Assembly (NCBI RefSeq): GCF_013408245.1
Contig: NZ_JACBYS010000001.1
Location: 1,240,001 to 1,304,000, forward strand
From: Duganella sp. 1224
Lineage (GTDB): Bacteria > Pseudomonadota > Gammaproteobacteria > Burkholderiales > Burkholderiaceae_D
DNA: 64,000 nucleotides
Direction of reading: 5' to 3'
Shown: positions 1 to 8,508 of the stretch, in pieces
How positions within the stretch are numbered: the stretch's first letter is position 1
How the letters are laid out: the number at the start of each line of letters is the position of its first letter
Program-made: the position numbers and the translations under genes
Notes under the pieces: generated by a model
Databases searched by the model: none
Told to the model about the DNA's origin: nothing
What the model saw: only the letters and a program-made list of their open reading frames with translations

Positions 1-650
1 CGGATCGCGCGCGCCGCCGCTTGCGGCGTTTGCAGCGCCGGCATGGTGAACTCGTTCTTGGCCGTCAGCGGCGTCTGCACGAATCCCGGATTGATCAGAT
101 AGACGCTGACGCCGCGCGGGCGCAGGTCGACGTACAGCAGCTCGGCCAGGTTGATCAGCGCAGCCTTGCTGGGGCCGTAAACGCTGGCGTTCGGCAGGCC
201 GAAGTAGCCGGCCACGCTGGCCACGATGGCGATGCCGCCGCTGCCGCGTTCCAGCATTGCCGGCAGCACGGTGGCCAGGCCGGTGTAGACGCTGCCGAGG
301 TTGGTTTCCAGCGTGAGGGCGGCGCGTTCGGGGTTGACGTCCCAGCTGCGTTCCGGGCGGTAGTCGGCGGCGCAGAAGACGATCAGGTCGATGCCGCCGA
401 GCTGGGCGCTGATGTCGGCGTGGCGCTGGGTCCAGGCGTCGCGGTCGAGGATGTCGAATGGCACGGCCAGCGCGCGGGTGTTGCCGGCGGCGATGGCTTG
501 CAGGCGATCGGCGCGGCGGGCGGACAGCGCCACGTGGGCGCCGGCCTGCAGCGCTTCGGCCGCCAGCGCGGCGCCGATGCCGCTGGAGGCGCCGATGATC
601 CACACGCGCAGGCCGGCCCAGTCGCGCAGCGGGGCGTTCAAGGGTTGCAT
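1..650 (-). CDS. SDR family oxidoreductase (partial, 3' end outside window)
   Basis: NAD(P)-dependent short-chain dehydrogenase of unknown substrate. The visible 216 residues hold the dinucleotide motif GASSGIG (residues 20-26), catalytic Ser144 and the YGPSK motif (Tyr157, Lys161), followed by a helix and an NPGF segment as in classical SDRs. The ATG at 650 overlaps the last 13 bases of the DUF3833 lipoprotein gene, so it is the last visible gene of the operon that begins at 6301. SDR genes accompany FAD-oxidoreductase/DUF1365/CFA sets in other proteobacteria, so a role in fatty-acid modification is likely but inferred. The C-terminus lies beyond base 1. Confidence 0.9.
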   Translation of the reverse strand, partial: MQPLNAPLRDWAGLRVWIIGASSGIGAALAAEALQAGAHVALSARRADRLQAIAAGNTRALAVPFDILDRDAWTQRHADISAQLGGIDLIVFCAADYRPERSWDVNPERAALTLETNLGSVYTGLATVLPAMLERGSGGIAIVASVAGYFGLPNASVYGPSKAALINLAELLYVDLRPRGVSVYLINPGFVQTPLTAKNEFTMPALQTPQAAARAI

Positions 651-1171
651 GCGCGCCTCCGGAACGTCAGCGTGACCTGGCCGAATTCGATGCCGAATTT
701 GCGCATGCTGGCGCGGTTCATCATGGTGCAGCGGTCGATCAGGAACATCCAGTCGTCAAATTGCATTTCGTAGGTGGTGCCGTCGACCGGCAGCAGCAGC
801 GTGTATTGCCAGCGCAGCGCGTTGCCGGCGGTTTCGCCTTGCGCTTCGCCCTTGACGTCGGCGGCGGTGCCGCGCCAGCGCTGGTCGCCGTCGCGCACCA
901 GGCGCCACACGCGTTGCTGGGTGCTGCCGTCGTCGTAGCGGAAGCGCTCGTCCAGCGTCAGCGTGTTGTCGCGCTGGGTGCCGGTGATTTCAACGTGGAA
1001 GCGCTTGGTGACTTCGCCATTGCGTTTCTGGAACATGCCCCAGGCGTCGGTGACGCCGGTGAAGTAGTCGGCCGGGTCCAGCGCCGGCGTCGCGGTGCGG
1101 TATTGCTGGATGTCCGGCCCGGCGCAGCCGGCGAGCAGGGCGGCCAGCATTATGGCGCTGATGCGTTTCAT
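638..1171 (-). CDS. DUF3833 family lipoprotein
   Basis: A 177-aa protein with an N-terminal lipoprotein signal (MKRISAIMLAALLAGC; lipobox LLAGC, acylated Cys16), so it should be exported and lipid-anchored in the periplasm. The rest is a beta-rich lipocalin-like domain typical of DUF3833 (FHVEITGT, LDERFRYDDGS, WRGTAADVKGEA, MQFDDWMFLID). The ATG at 1171 carries the signal peptide; longer in-frame extensions upstream read through the MFS gene and are not credible. It overlaps the MFS gene by 4 bases (1168-1171). DUF3833 proteins recur beside CFA-type fatty-acid-modifying genes; carrying a modified lipid is a reasonable inference, not shown here. Confidence 0.88.
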   Translation of the reverse strand: MKRISAIMLAALLAGCAGPDIQQYRTATPALDPADYFTGVTDAWGMFQKRNGEVTKRFHVEITGTQRDNTLTLDERFRYDDGSTQQRVWRLVRDGDQRWRGTAADVKGEAQGETAGNALRWQYTLLLPVDGTTYEMQFDDWMFLIDRCTMMNRASMRKFGIEFGQVTLTFRRRACNP

Positions 1172-2466
1172 GGGTGACTCCTTGCGGTCTTGCGGCCGGA
1201 TGTGGCCATGGCGAGTAATTTGAGCAGGCAGGGGATGATGGCGTAGGCCGCCACCAGGGCCGGGCCGCCGCCGTGGCCAGGGCGGTAGTCGAGCCAGGCC
1301 AGCAGCGGCAATGTCAGGCCGGCGATGGCCAGTGCCAGTTTGCCCAGCAGCGTGAACAGGCCGAAACCGGCGCCCAGCCGGTTGCTCAGCTGTTCGCCCA
1401 GCGCCTGGCCGAGCAGGACTGGCGGCAGCGCGAGGTCGGCGCCGAGCGCGGCGCCGGCGGCGACGCAGACGATGGCGTAGGGGACGAGGTCGCCCTGGCC
1501 GAGCAGCGCGGCGCCGCAGAAGCCAGCCACGGACAGCAGCATGCCGAGGCGCCAGCAGCGCAGCGGTCCCCACTTGCGGGCCAGCGCGGTCCAGGCGGGC
1601 AAGCCACAGGCGGCGGCGCCGAAATAGCAGGCCAGGAAGATGCCCGACAGCTGCGGCGCGCCGAGCTGGTCGGCGATGTAGAACAGCGCCAGCGTGGCCG
1701 GTATCGCGACCGCCAGCGCGTTGAAGAAGTACGGCAGCAACAACGCCCGCACCGCGCGGCTACGCGCCAGCTCGCGCCAAGGCGCCAGCCACGACTCACG
1801 CCCACCGCCCCCCGCGCCTGCCTGCGGCATCGCCGCGACCATGGAGGTCTCCGCGGTCGCGTCAGGCGCGGAGCCCTCTCCGGTGGCGGTGGGCGGCTGG
1901 GGCGCTGGTGCGTAGCGTAGCAGGGCGCCTATGGCTGCGGCCATCAGCAACGCGAAGGCGATGCTGTAGACCGTCAGGCGGGCGCGGATTTGCGCCGGGT
2001 CGCCGGCGAGAATGGCGGCCGGGATCAGGCTGGCTGACAACATGCCTGCAAGCCCCAATCCTTCGCGCCACGCCGCGCCGCCCAGCGCGGCGGGCAAGCG
2101 CGCGCCCCACGCCAGGTAGGCGATGTTGACCAGGCTGTGCGCGCCGTACGCCAGCACCAGCATGACCGCCAGCCACCAGCCAGTCGGCACGCCGGCCGGC
2201 GGCAGCCACAGCGCGGCAAACGCCAGCATCAGCGCGCCAGCGCCGAGCGTCATCCAGCGCTTGCGGCGCGCCGGTGTGCGGTCCAGCAGGTGCCCGAGCA
2301 GCGGATCTTGCAGCATGTCGATGCCACGCGCGATGAACAGCACCACGCCAAGCGGCGCCAGCGCCATGCCCAGATGCGTGGCGTAATACGCCGGCAATTG
2401 CACGAACAGCGGCAACGCCGCCATCGCCAGCGGCGCGCCCAGCAAACCGTAGGCGGCATTGCTCAT
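1168..2466 (-). CDS. MFS transporter, GPH/MelB-like (MFS_2)
   Basis: A 432-aa polytopic inner-membrane protein with about 12 hydrophobic segments. It resembles the glycoside-pentoside-hexuronide:cation symporter branch of the major facilitator superfamily: an N-terminal helix pair followed by RGIDMLQDPLLGHLLDRT, the family's conserved Asp-rich loop. The central loop (about residues 190-230) is long and low-complexity. Start ATG at 2466 overlaps the stop of the upstream chalcone-isomerase-like gene by 4 bases, and its own stop overlaps the DUF3833 start. Sugar transport is the default family annotation, but this lipid-operon context makes export or flipping of a lipid-related molecule possible. 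Confidence 0.88.
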   Translation of the reverse strand: MSNAAYGLLGAPLAMAALPLFVQLPAYYATHLGMALAPLGVVLFIARGIDMLQDPLLGHLLDRTPARRKRWMTLGAGALMLAFAALWLPPAGVPTGWWLAVMLVLAYGAHSLVNIAYLAWGARLPAALGGAAWREGLGLAGMLSASLIPAAILAGDPAQIRARLTVYSIAFALLMAAAIGALLRYAPAPQPPTATGEGSAPDATAETSMVAAMPQAGAGGGGRESWLAPWRELARSRAVRALLLPYFFNALAVAIPATLALFYIADQLGAPQLSGIFLACYFGAAACGLPAWTALARKWGPLRCWRLGMLLSVAGFCGAALLGQGDLVPYAIVCVAAGAALGADLALPPVLLGQALGEQLSNRLGAGFGLFTLLGKLALAIAGLTLPLLAWLDYRPGHGGGPALVAAYAIIPCLLKLLAMATSGRKTARSHP

Positions 2467-3086
2467 GGCTGCGTTCCCATCAGGCGCTGACGCAGTTTCT
2501 GGTCGCGGCTGTCCGGATTGAGCCAGATATCGAAGAAAGCGCGCGCCAGGGCATCATCCTCCACCTCGGCCAGCAGGCGCTGACGGTCATACAACTGCAT
2601 GCCGCGACCAGGCTGGTAGACGCCGGTCAGCTCATCCCCCTCCTTGACGTCGACAAAGGCCCCGGCCAGCACCGATTCCCAGCGCGCCATGGTGGCGTCC
2701 GGAATCGGCGCGCGGGCGAGGCGGCGGATCTCGCCCATGCTGGTGCTCACCAGGCGACCCCGGCTGATGCTGCGGTAGTAACTGAGCTGCAACGCAAACG
2801 GTTGCGTGGCGTCGAATGGCCGGCTCGCCGACCACAAGGTGGCGCGGTAAATGCGCAGTCCGAAAAAGGTCAGATCGCCGCCGCCCAGTGCCTGCGCCTG
2901 CGGCAGGACCGCGCGCCATGGCGCAGCGTCGGCCGCTACGCGACCATCGGCGGCCGCTGTGCCAGCCTTGCCAGCGGCGGCACGCGCCGCAGCCGCCGTC
3001 ACCGGTCCGCAGATCGCTATCGCGGCCAGCAGCAGCACGGCCAGCCGGCGCCGCTCAGGCCTTGTGCAGATGGAACTGGACAACAT
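2463..3086 (-). CDS. Chalcone-isomerase-like periplasmic protein
   Basis: A 207-aa protein with a basic n-region (RPERRR), a hydrophobic segment (LAVLLLAAIAICG) and small residues, consistent with a signal peptide. The mature part has the chalcone isomerase-like fold signature: GGGDLTFFGLRIYRATLW, then ALQLSYYRSISRGRLVSTSMGEIRRL. I chose the ATG at 3086, which has a GAGG ribosome-binding sequence and overlaps the end of the CFA-like gene by 32 bases. A GTG at 3038 is an alternative that would shorten the n-region. Bacterial members of this family probably bind fatty acids rather than chalcones. The gene sits between the CFA-like and MFS genes in one operon. Confidence 0.82.
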   Translation of the reverse strand: MLSSSICTRPERRRLAVLLLAAIAICGPVTAAAARAAAGKAGTAAADGRVAADAAPWRAVLPQAQALGGGDLTFFGLRIYRATLWSASRPFDATQPFALQLSYYRSISRGRLVSTSMGEIRRLARAPIPDATMARWESVLAGAFVDVKEGDELTGVYQPGRGMQLYDRQRLLAEVEDDALARAFFDIWLNPDSRDQKLRQRLMGTQP

Positions 3087-4260
3087 CGGTGCGGCCCTCG
3101 TCAAACGCGGCTTCGCAGTAGGCGAAATACAGATCCCAGATGCGCATGAAGTGCGTATCGAAGCCCAGCGCACCCGACTGCGTGCTGGTGGCATGAAACG
3201 CGCTACGCCAGCGCCGCAGCGTCTCCGCATAATCCGGCCCGAACGCATAGTGCTCCGTGCAACGCAAGCCGGCCTGCGCCGCGCCGCGCTCAAATCGCTC
3301 CACGCTCGGCAGCATGCCGCCGGGGAAGATGTACTCCTGGATGAAGTCCGCCGTGCTGCGATAACGCTCGAAATGCCGCTCGTCGATGGTGATCGACTGC
3401 ACCAGCGCCTGGCCGCCCGGCTTCAGGCGCGCTGCCAGCGTGTCGAAATACTGCTTCCAGTAACGCTCGCCAACCGCCTCGAACATCTCGATCGACACAA
3501 TCGCGTCATACGTGCCCTCCAGATCCCGGTAATCGCGCAATTCCAGCTGCGCCAGCGCGCCGAGGCCGGCGGCGTCGATGCGGCGGCGCGCCACCTCCAG
3601 CTGCGACGGCGAAATCGTCACGCCGTGCACGTGAATGCCCTGGCGCGCCGCCTGTTCGGCAAAGCCGCCCCAGCCGCAGCCGACTTCCAGCACGCGATCG
3701 CCGGCGCGCAGGCCCAAGGTGTCGATGATGCGCTGGTACTTGCGGTGCTGCGCCCGCTCCAGCGGCTGGCTGTAGTCGCCGTCGAACATCGCCGACGAGT
3801 AAGTCCAGCTCGGATCCAGCCACAGCTTGTAGAAATTGTTGCCGATGTCGTAGTGGCTGTGGATGTTGCGCTGGCTGCCGCTGCGCGTATTCGGCCGCAG
3901 CCAGTGGCGCAGACGATACCAGCAGCGCGCCAGCACGCCGCCAAACAGCGCCGGCTCCAGCGCCGCCGCGTTGCGCAACGCCAGCCGCAGCAGCGTCACC
4001 AGATCCGGGCTGCTGATCCAGCCGGCGGCCCAGGCTTCGGCCAGGCCGATGTCGCCGGCGCGCAGGATGCGGCCGCAGGCGCGCCAGTCGTGTACCGCCA
4101 GCGTGGCGCCGGGGCCGGTATGGGCGTTGCCAAAGACCATGCGCGTATGGTCGGGCGTGATCAGTTCCAGATGACCGCAACTGATGCGGCCGAGCAGATT
4201 CAGGAACACCCTGGCGGCGGCCGGGGCGGCCTGGATGGTGGTCGACAGCGTTTGGCTCAT
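3055..4260 (-). CDS. cfa: Cyclopropane-fatty-acyl-phospholipid synthase family methyltransferase
   Basis: SAM-dependent enzyme that methylates or cyclopropanates unsaturated acyl chains of membrane phospholipids. It is 401 aa, the usual CFA synthase length. Visible signatures are the HYDIGNNFYKLWLD block, the SAM site VLEVGCGWGG (residues 190-199), SIEMFEAVGERYW and QEYIFPGGMLPS. Start ATG at 4260 overlaps the DUF1365 stop by 4 bases (ATGA), so translation is coupled. Because it sits with a FAD oxidoreductase and DUF1365, it may make a non-cyclopropane product such as a methyl-branched or furan fatty acid, as described for related alphaproteobacterial enzymes; that product is inference. Confidence 0.92.
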   Translation of the reverse strand: MSQTLSTTIQAAPAAARVFLNLLGRISCGHLELITPDHTRMVFGNAHTGPGATLAVHDWRACGRILRAGDIGLAEAWAAGWISSPDLVTLLRLALRNAAALEPALFGGVLARCWYRLRHWLRPNTRSGSQRNIHSHYDIGNNFYKLWLDPSWTYSSAMFDGDYSQPLERAQHRKYQRIIDTLGLRAGDRVLEVGCGWGGFAEQAARQGIHVHGVTISPSQLEVARRRIDAAGLGALAQLELRDYRDLEGTYDAIVSIEMFEAVGERYWKQYFDTLAARLKPGGQALVQSITIDERHFERYRSTADFIQEYIFPGGMLPSVERFERGAAQAGLRCTEHYAFGPDYAETLRRWRSAFHATSTQSGALGFDTHFMRIWDLYFAYCEAAFDEGRTDVVQFHLHKA

Positions 4261-5024
4261 GGGAGTGGCTCCTCGTGAACAGTGATGTGTGGAAGCGAGC
4301 GCGGCGGCTTGCGGAAGAAGGGCACGCCCTTCAGCCACAGGCGCAGCGCCTGCCAGTGGATGCGAAAAACGATGCCCAGCCCCAGCAGCGGATAGCGCAG
4401 CAACGCCAGCGCGGCGGCGCGCGCGCTCATCGGTTGCGGCTGGCCGGACAGGGTGGTGTGGATCAGCAGACCCTGCCTGTCGTAGTAATCGATCGCGGTG
4501 CGCGGGCGGCGGCCGTCCAGTCGGAAGCGGAACCGGTAGCTGCCGATGGTTTCGCAGAACGGCGACACGTGCATCTGTTTCAGGCAGGTGGCATGGCCGT
4601 CGCTGTCCAGTTGCAGCAGGTAGCGGTGGGTTTCGCCAAAGGTGTTGTTGACCTCGGCCAGCACCGCGCGCAGGCTGCCGTCGGCCGCGTGGCAATGCCA
4701 GAAACTGACCGGATTGAACACGTAGCCCAAGACGCGCGGGAAGGTTTGCAGCCAGATCTCGCCATCGGCATGGATGCCGTGCGTGGCCAGCAGCGCGCGC
4801 ATCCAGCGTTGCAGGTCGGAGCCGTCGCGCGGGCCATAGTCGCGGGTGCGTATGGACAGCGGACGGCGGCGATCGATGCCGAACCATGACGACTGGCACG
4901 CATCCAGCCGCGCCAGGTTCACCCGCACATAAAACACCGGGTAGACGAAACGATGGAGTACCGGCCTGAACCGCGAATGCATCACGCGTGCGTCGACCAG
5001 TTGGGCGGCGGCCTGCGGCATCAT
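4257..5024 (-). CDS. DUF1365 domain-containing protein
   Basis: A 255-aa protein with the DUF1365 signatures near the N-terminus (VMHSRFRPVLHRFVYPVFYV), GYVFNPVSFWHC in the middle, and ETHRYLLQL. The biochemical role is not established; the family nearly always sits between a COG2907 FAD oxidoreductase and a CFA-like methyltransferase, exactly as here. Two ATG codons lie in tandem at 5024 and 5021. The first overlaps the stop of the FAD gene (ATGATG containing TGA), and the gene's own stop overlaps the cfa start. A C-terminal hydrophobic stretch (ALALLRYPLLGLGIVF) suggests membrane association. Confidence 0.9.
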   Translation of the reverse strand: MMPQAAAQLVDARVMHSRFRPVLHRFVYPVFYVRVNLARLDACQSSWFGIDRRRPLSIRTRDYGPRDGSDLQRWMRALLATHGIHADGEIWLQTFPRVLGYVFNPVSFWHCHAADGSLRAVLAEVNNTFGETHRYLLQLDSDGHATCLKQMHVSPFCETIGSYRFRFRLDGRRPRTAIDYYDRQGLLIHTTLSGQPQPMSARAAALALLRYPLLGLGIVFRIHWQALRLWLKGVPFFRKPPRSLPHITVHEEPLP

Positions 5025-6301
5025 GGCAGCGTCGCCCAGGCAGGGGCGGCGTGGAAGGCGGACGCAACGCGCAGCGCGGACTTGAGGCCGTCCTCGTGGA
5101 AGCCGTAGCCGGTCCAGGCGCCGGCATACCACAGGCCGTTCTGGCCCTGGATGCTGGACAGCGCGCCCTGGGCATCGATCGCCGCCTGGTCCATGATCGG
5201 ATGGTCGTACTGGAAGCGCGCCAGCACCTGCCCGGCGGCCGGCGGCGAGGGCGGATTCAGCGTCACCACCACCGGCGTGCTGAACGGCAGGCTTTGCAGC
5301 TGGTTGAGCCAGTAGCTGACGCAGACCGGCTGGCTGCCATCGGTCTGCCGGGTCGATAAATAATTCCACGCCGACCACACCTTGCGGCTGCGCGGCATCA
5401 GCCGCGTGTCGGTGTGCAGCCAGGCGGTGTTGGGTTGATAGCGCACCGCGCCCAGGATGGCGCGCTCTTCCGCGCTGGCGTCGGCCATCATCGCCAGCGT
5501 GGCCGGCGCGTGGGTGGCCAGCACCACGGCATCGAACGCTTCCGTTTGCGCGCCGCTGTCGACCAGCACCTGGTTGCCGATGCGGCGCAGCGAGCGCACC
5601 GGCGTGTGCAGGCGGTAGTCGCGCAGCGTGGCGGCGATCGCCTGCACGTAGTTGCGCGAGCCGCCGCGCACCGTGCGCCATTGCGGCCGGCCGTTGACCT
5701 GCAACAGCGCGTGATTCAGGCAGAAGCGCAGGAAGGTCGCGGCCGGGAAGCCGAGGATGTCGCTTGGCGAGCTCGACCAGATGGCCGCCGCCATCGGCAG
5801 CAGATAGGCGTCGCGGAACATGCGGCCGTAGCGCCGGCGCGCCAGCAGTTCGCCCAAGGTGGCGCCGTCGATCAGGCTTTGTGCCAGAAAACCCTCGGCA
5901 TGGCGGTTGAAGTGCAGGATATCGCGCAGCATGCGCAGGAAAGCGGGCGAGGCCAGGCGGCGGCGCTGGGCAAACACGGTGTCGAGGTTGGTGCCGGCCC
6001 ATTCCAGCGCGCCGTCGTCCATCGACACGCCGAACGACATGTCGCTGGCGATGCTTGCCACGCCCAGCTCGTCGAACAGGGCGATCAGGTTGGGATAGGT
6101 TTTCTCGTTATAGACAAGGAAACCGGTGTCGACCGCGCACTGCTGGCCTTCGAGCGTGATGTCCACGGTGTTGGCGTGGCCGCCCAGGTAGGCGCCTGCC
6201 TCGAACAGCACCACGTCATGGTGGCGTTGCAGGAAGTAGGCGCTGGCCAGGCCGGCGATTCCGGCGCCGACGATGGCGATGCGTTGACGAGGCATTTGCA
6301 T
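5021..6301 (-). CDS. FAD/NAD(P)-dependent amine-oxidase-like oxidoreductase (COG2907)
   Basis: A 426-aa flavoprotein with an N-terminal Rossmann FAD motif (IVGAGIAGLASAYFL, GAGIAG at residues 12-17), the acidic strand end LFEAGAYLGGHA, and a C-terminal FAD-binding block (GLWYAGAWTGYGFHEDGLKSA). It belongs to the flavin amine oxidase/desaturase-like group found with CFA-type methyltransferases; in alphaproteobacteria a related oxidase acts in furan fatty-acid synthesis. It is the first gene of the seven-gene operon running to base 1. ATG codons occur at 6301 and 6295, neither with a clear Shine-Dalgarno. The 85-bp gap to the divergent TetR gene contains an 18-bp palindrome. Confidence 0.9.
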   Translation of the reverse strand: MQMPRQRIAIVGAGIAGLASAYFLQRHHDVVLFEAGAYLGGHANTVDITLEGQQCAVDTGFLVYNEKTYPNLIALFDELGVASIASDMSFGVSMDDGALEWAGTNLDTVFAQRRRLASPAFLRMLRDILHFNRHAEGFLAQSLIDGATLGELLARRRYGRMFRDAYLLPMAAAIWSSSPSDILGFPAATFLRFCLNHALLQVNGRPQWRTVRGGSRNYVQAIAATLRDYRLHTPVRSLRRIGNQVLVDSGAQTEAFDAVVLATHAPATLAMMADASAEERAILGAVRYQPNTAWLHTDTRLMPRSRKVWSAWNYLSTRQTDGSQPVCVSYWLNQLQSLPFSTPVVVTLNPPSPPAAGQVLARFQYDHPIMDQAAIDAQGALSSIQGQNGLWYAGAWTGYGFHEDGLKSALRVASAFHAAPAWATLP

Positions 6302-6358
6302 GAGGTTTATATACTGGAATGTACCGACGTGCTAATATTACTACCAATAAATCAGAAA

Positions 6359-6376
6359 CGCTACTGATTAGTAGCG
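6359..6376. promoter_or_regulatory. Candidate TetR operator (18-bp near-perfect palindrome)
   Basis: CGCTACTGA/TTAGTAGCG: the 9-bp arms match at 8 of 9 positions. It lies 11 bp before the TetR ATG at 6387 and 58 bp before the FAD-oxidoreductase start at 6301, in an AT-rich spacer that also contains TAATATTA. The position between divergent genes fits autoregulation and control of the lipid operon. Binding is inferred from symmetry only. Confidence 0.55.
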
Positions 6377-6386
6377 AAACGTACCA

Positions 6387-6989
6387 ATGAGTATTCTTGC
6401 TAAATTCAGCTTCAAGGACCAGGCCTTCAAGCTGCGTGAAAACGCCATCCTGGACGCGACCACGACCGTGCTGAGCGGCAAGGGTTACGATCTGATGACC
6501 ATGGACGACGTGGCGGGCGCGGTCGGCATCTCCAAGCCCAGCCTGTACAAGCACTTCAAGTCCAAGGAAGAACTGGTGGGCGAGGCGATGATCCGCCTGC
6601 TGGACGGCGCCATCGAGCAGATCGCCGCGCTGGACGCCGGGCTGACGCCGCTGGAGAAATTGTCGGCGCTGCTGGAATGGGCGCTGCGGGTGCGGCTGGG
6701 CGGCGGACTGCCGTTCCTGCCGTCGACCAGCCCGCACGTGCGCGATATGCTGATGCGCAACATCAAATACATGCTGAAGGTGGTCAAGCTGAACCGGCAA
6801 CTGGAAGCGCTGGTCAAGCAGGCGCAGAAGGACGGCAGCCTCAACGCCGAGCTGCCCAGCGACGTCATCCTGTTCAGCTACTATGCCCGGACCTGCGATC
6901 CGGCGGTGGAATTCCTCAGCAAGTTCAGTAAGATGAGCGACGACGACATCGTCCGTCACATGCTGACGGTGGCATTCAAGGGGCTGTAG
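6387..6989 (+). CDS. TetR family transcriptional regulator
   Basis: A 200-aa one-component regulator. Residues about 18-65 form the TetR helix-turn-helix (ENAILDATTTVLSGKGYDLMTMDDVAGAVGISKPSLYKHFKSKEELV). The remaining helices form a ligand-binding domain of unknown specificity, ending in a basic and hydrophobic region. It is transcribed divergently from the lipid-modification operon and shares an 85-bp intergenic region carrying a palindrome, so it is the obvious candidate regulator. In the better-known versions of this lipid operon the adjacent regulator is a sigma-E/anti-sigma ChrR pair responding to singlet oxygen; no such pair is visible here. There is no clear Shine-Dalgarno. Confidence 0.92.
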   Translation: MSILAKFSFKDQAFKLRENAILDATTTVLSGKGYDLMTMDDVAGAVGISKPSLYKHFKSKEELVGEAMIRLLDGAIEQIAALDAGLTPLEKLSALLEWALRVRLGGGLPFLPSTSPHVRDMLMRNIKYMLKVVKLNRQLEALVKQAQKDGSLNAELPSDVILFSYYARTCDPAVEFLSKFSKMSDDDIVRHMLTVAFKGL

Positions 6990-7048
6990 CGCCGTCCGGT
7001 GCGCGGGTTGTGCTATTGTCGGGCTGTTACCACAGCGAGCCACCGCCC

Positions 7049-8143
7049 ATGAAAATACAGTCCTCCCTTCCCATCTGGACCATCGCCGCGCCCGTGCTGG
7101 GATGGCTGGCCCTCGGCGCAAAGTCGGCACTGGGAGGAGCGGGCGCGCTGTCGCCGCTGCTGTTGATCGTGCTGGCCGCGTGCCTGTTCGGCGGCGTGCT
7201 GGCGGCCGTGTTCCACGCCGAAGTGGTGGCGCACAAGATCGGCGAGCCATTCGGCACGCTGGTGCTGGCGGTGGCCGTCACCGCCATCGAGGTGGCGTTG
7301 ATCGTCTCGCTGATGGTGGCCGGCGGCGCCGAAACCACCGGCCTGGCGCGCGACACCGTCTACGCGGCCGTGATGCTGATCCTGAACGGCATGGTGGGCC
7401 TGTGCCTGCTGTTTGGCGGCGGCCGCCATGGCGAGCAGAGCTTCACCGCCACCGGCGTCTCCGCCGCGCTGGCGACGCTGGCCGCCATCTCGGTGCTGAC
7501 CATGGTGCTGCCCAACTACACCATCACCACGCCGGGGCCGTCGTACAACAGCAGCCAGCTGATTTTCATCGCGGTGATTTCGCTGGTGCTGTACGGCACT
7601 TTCGTGCTGGTGCAAACGGTGCGGCACCGCGAATACTTCCTGCCGCAAGGCGGCGTGGCCGCGGAGGAGCACGCGGCGCCGGTGCCCGCCCGCATGGCCT
7701 GGATCAGCGGCGCGCTGCTGCTGGCCTGCCTCGGCTGCGTGGTGTTGCTGGCCAAGGCGTTGTCGCCCTCGCTGGAAGCGGCGGTGCTGAAACTGGGCGC
7801 GCCGAAGGCGCTGGTCGGCATCATCATCGCCGCCGTGGTGCTGCTGCCCGAGGGCATCGCCGCGTTGCAGGCGGCGCGCGCCAACCGCCTGCAGACCAGC
7901 CTCAACCTGGCGCTCGGCTCGGCGCTGGCCAGCATCGGCCTGACGATCCCCTGCGTGGCCATCGTCGCGCTGCTGAACGGCTGGACGCTGACGCTTGGCA
8001 TCGACGTCAAATCCACCGTGCTGTTGCTGCTGTCGCTGATCGTCACCTCGCTCTCGCTCACCGGGGGACGGACCACGATTATGCAAGGCACCGTGCTGCT
8101 GACCATCTGCGCGGTCTACCTGTTTGTGACGATTGTTCCCTAA
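7049..8143 (+). CDS. chaA: Calcium/proton (cation) antiporter, ChaA type
   Basis: A 364-aa inner-membrane CaCA-superfamily exchanger with about 11 hydrophobic helices. The two acidic repeat motifs are visible: KIGEPFGTLVLAVAVTAIEVAL (about residues 65-87), and LLPEGIAALQAARANRLQTSLN with ALGSALASIGLTIP in the second half. It exchanges Ca2+, Na+ or K+ for protons. I chose the ATG at 7049 (MKIQSSLPIW), which gives the expected ChaA N-terminus; an upstream in-frame ATG would add a non-conserved 13-residue extension. Its stop overlaps the stop of the convergent cupin gene by 4 bases. Confidence 0.93.
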   Translation: MKIQSSLPIWTIAAPVLGWLALGAKSALGGAGALSPLLLIVLAACLFGGVLAAVFHAEVVAHKIGEPFGTLVLAVAVTAIEVALIVSLMVAGGAETTGLARDTVYAAVMLILNGMVGLCLLFGGGRHGEQSFTATGVSAALATLAAISVLTMVLPNYTITTPGPSYNSSQLIFIAVISLVLYGTFVLVQTVRHREYFLPQGGVAAEEHAAPVPARMAWISGALLLACLGCVVLLAKALSPSLEAAVLKLGAPKALVGIIIAAVVLLPEGIAALQAARANRLQTSLNLALGSALASIGLTIPCVAIVALLNGWTLTLGIDVKSTVLLLLSLIVTSLSLTGGRTTIMQGTVLLTICAVYLFVTIVP

Positions 8144-8508
8144 GCCGAGCGCTCGACGATGACGTAGTGCTTGCGCACCGGTTCGACCACCTCGAACACG
8201 CCCTTGAAACCGGCCGGGATGACCATGGCGTCGCCCGGCCCGGCTTCCGCCGCCACGCCGTGCTCGTCGATCACACGGCAGCGGCCCTGCAGCACGTAGA
8301 AGTATTCATCCTTGTGATCGGCAAAGGCGATGCGCCAGCTGCCGCGTTCGCAGGCCCAGACGCCGGCATGCACCTCGCCGCTGGCGTTGCTGAAGTGGTT
8401 CCAGGTGGTGCGTTGCGGATTGCCCTGCAGCCGGCGCTCCTCGCGCGGGTGATCGTACTCGGGCGCCGGCGATTGCAGGCGGAACTGGGTGATGGCGGTA
8501 TTGGTCAT
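8140..8508 (-). CDS. Cupin domain protein
   Basis: A 122-aa single-domain cupin of the DUF861 type. The core shows GVWACERGSWRIAF, then DEYFYVLQGRCRVIDEHG (motif 1) and GPGDAMVIPAGFKGVFEVVEP (motif 2). Enzymatic activity is not predictable; related proteins are stress- or ureidoglycolate-lyase-like. The ATG at 8508 overlaps the stop of the upstream AraC gene (ATGA), so the two are co-translated and the cupin may be a ligand-handling partner or target of that regulator. No ribosome-binding site is needed for a coupled start and none is evident. Confidence 0.85.
   Translation of the reverse strand: MTNTAITQFRLQSPAPEYDHPREERRLQGNPQRTTWNHFSNASGEVHAGVWACERGSWRIAFADHKDEYFYVLQGRCRVIDEHGVAAEAGPGDAMVIPAGFKGVFEVVEPVRKHYVIVERSA

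Noticed and set aside
4261..5175. N-terminal extension of the CFA-like protein by about 300 residues
   Set aside because: It overlaps the DUF1365 gene in another frame; family length and the ATGA overlap at 4260 fix the start.
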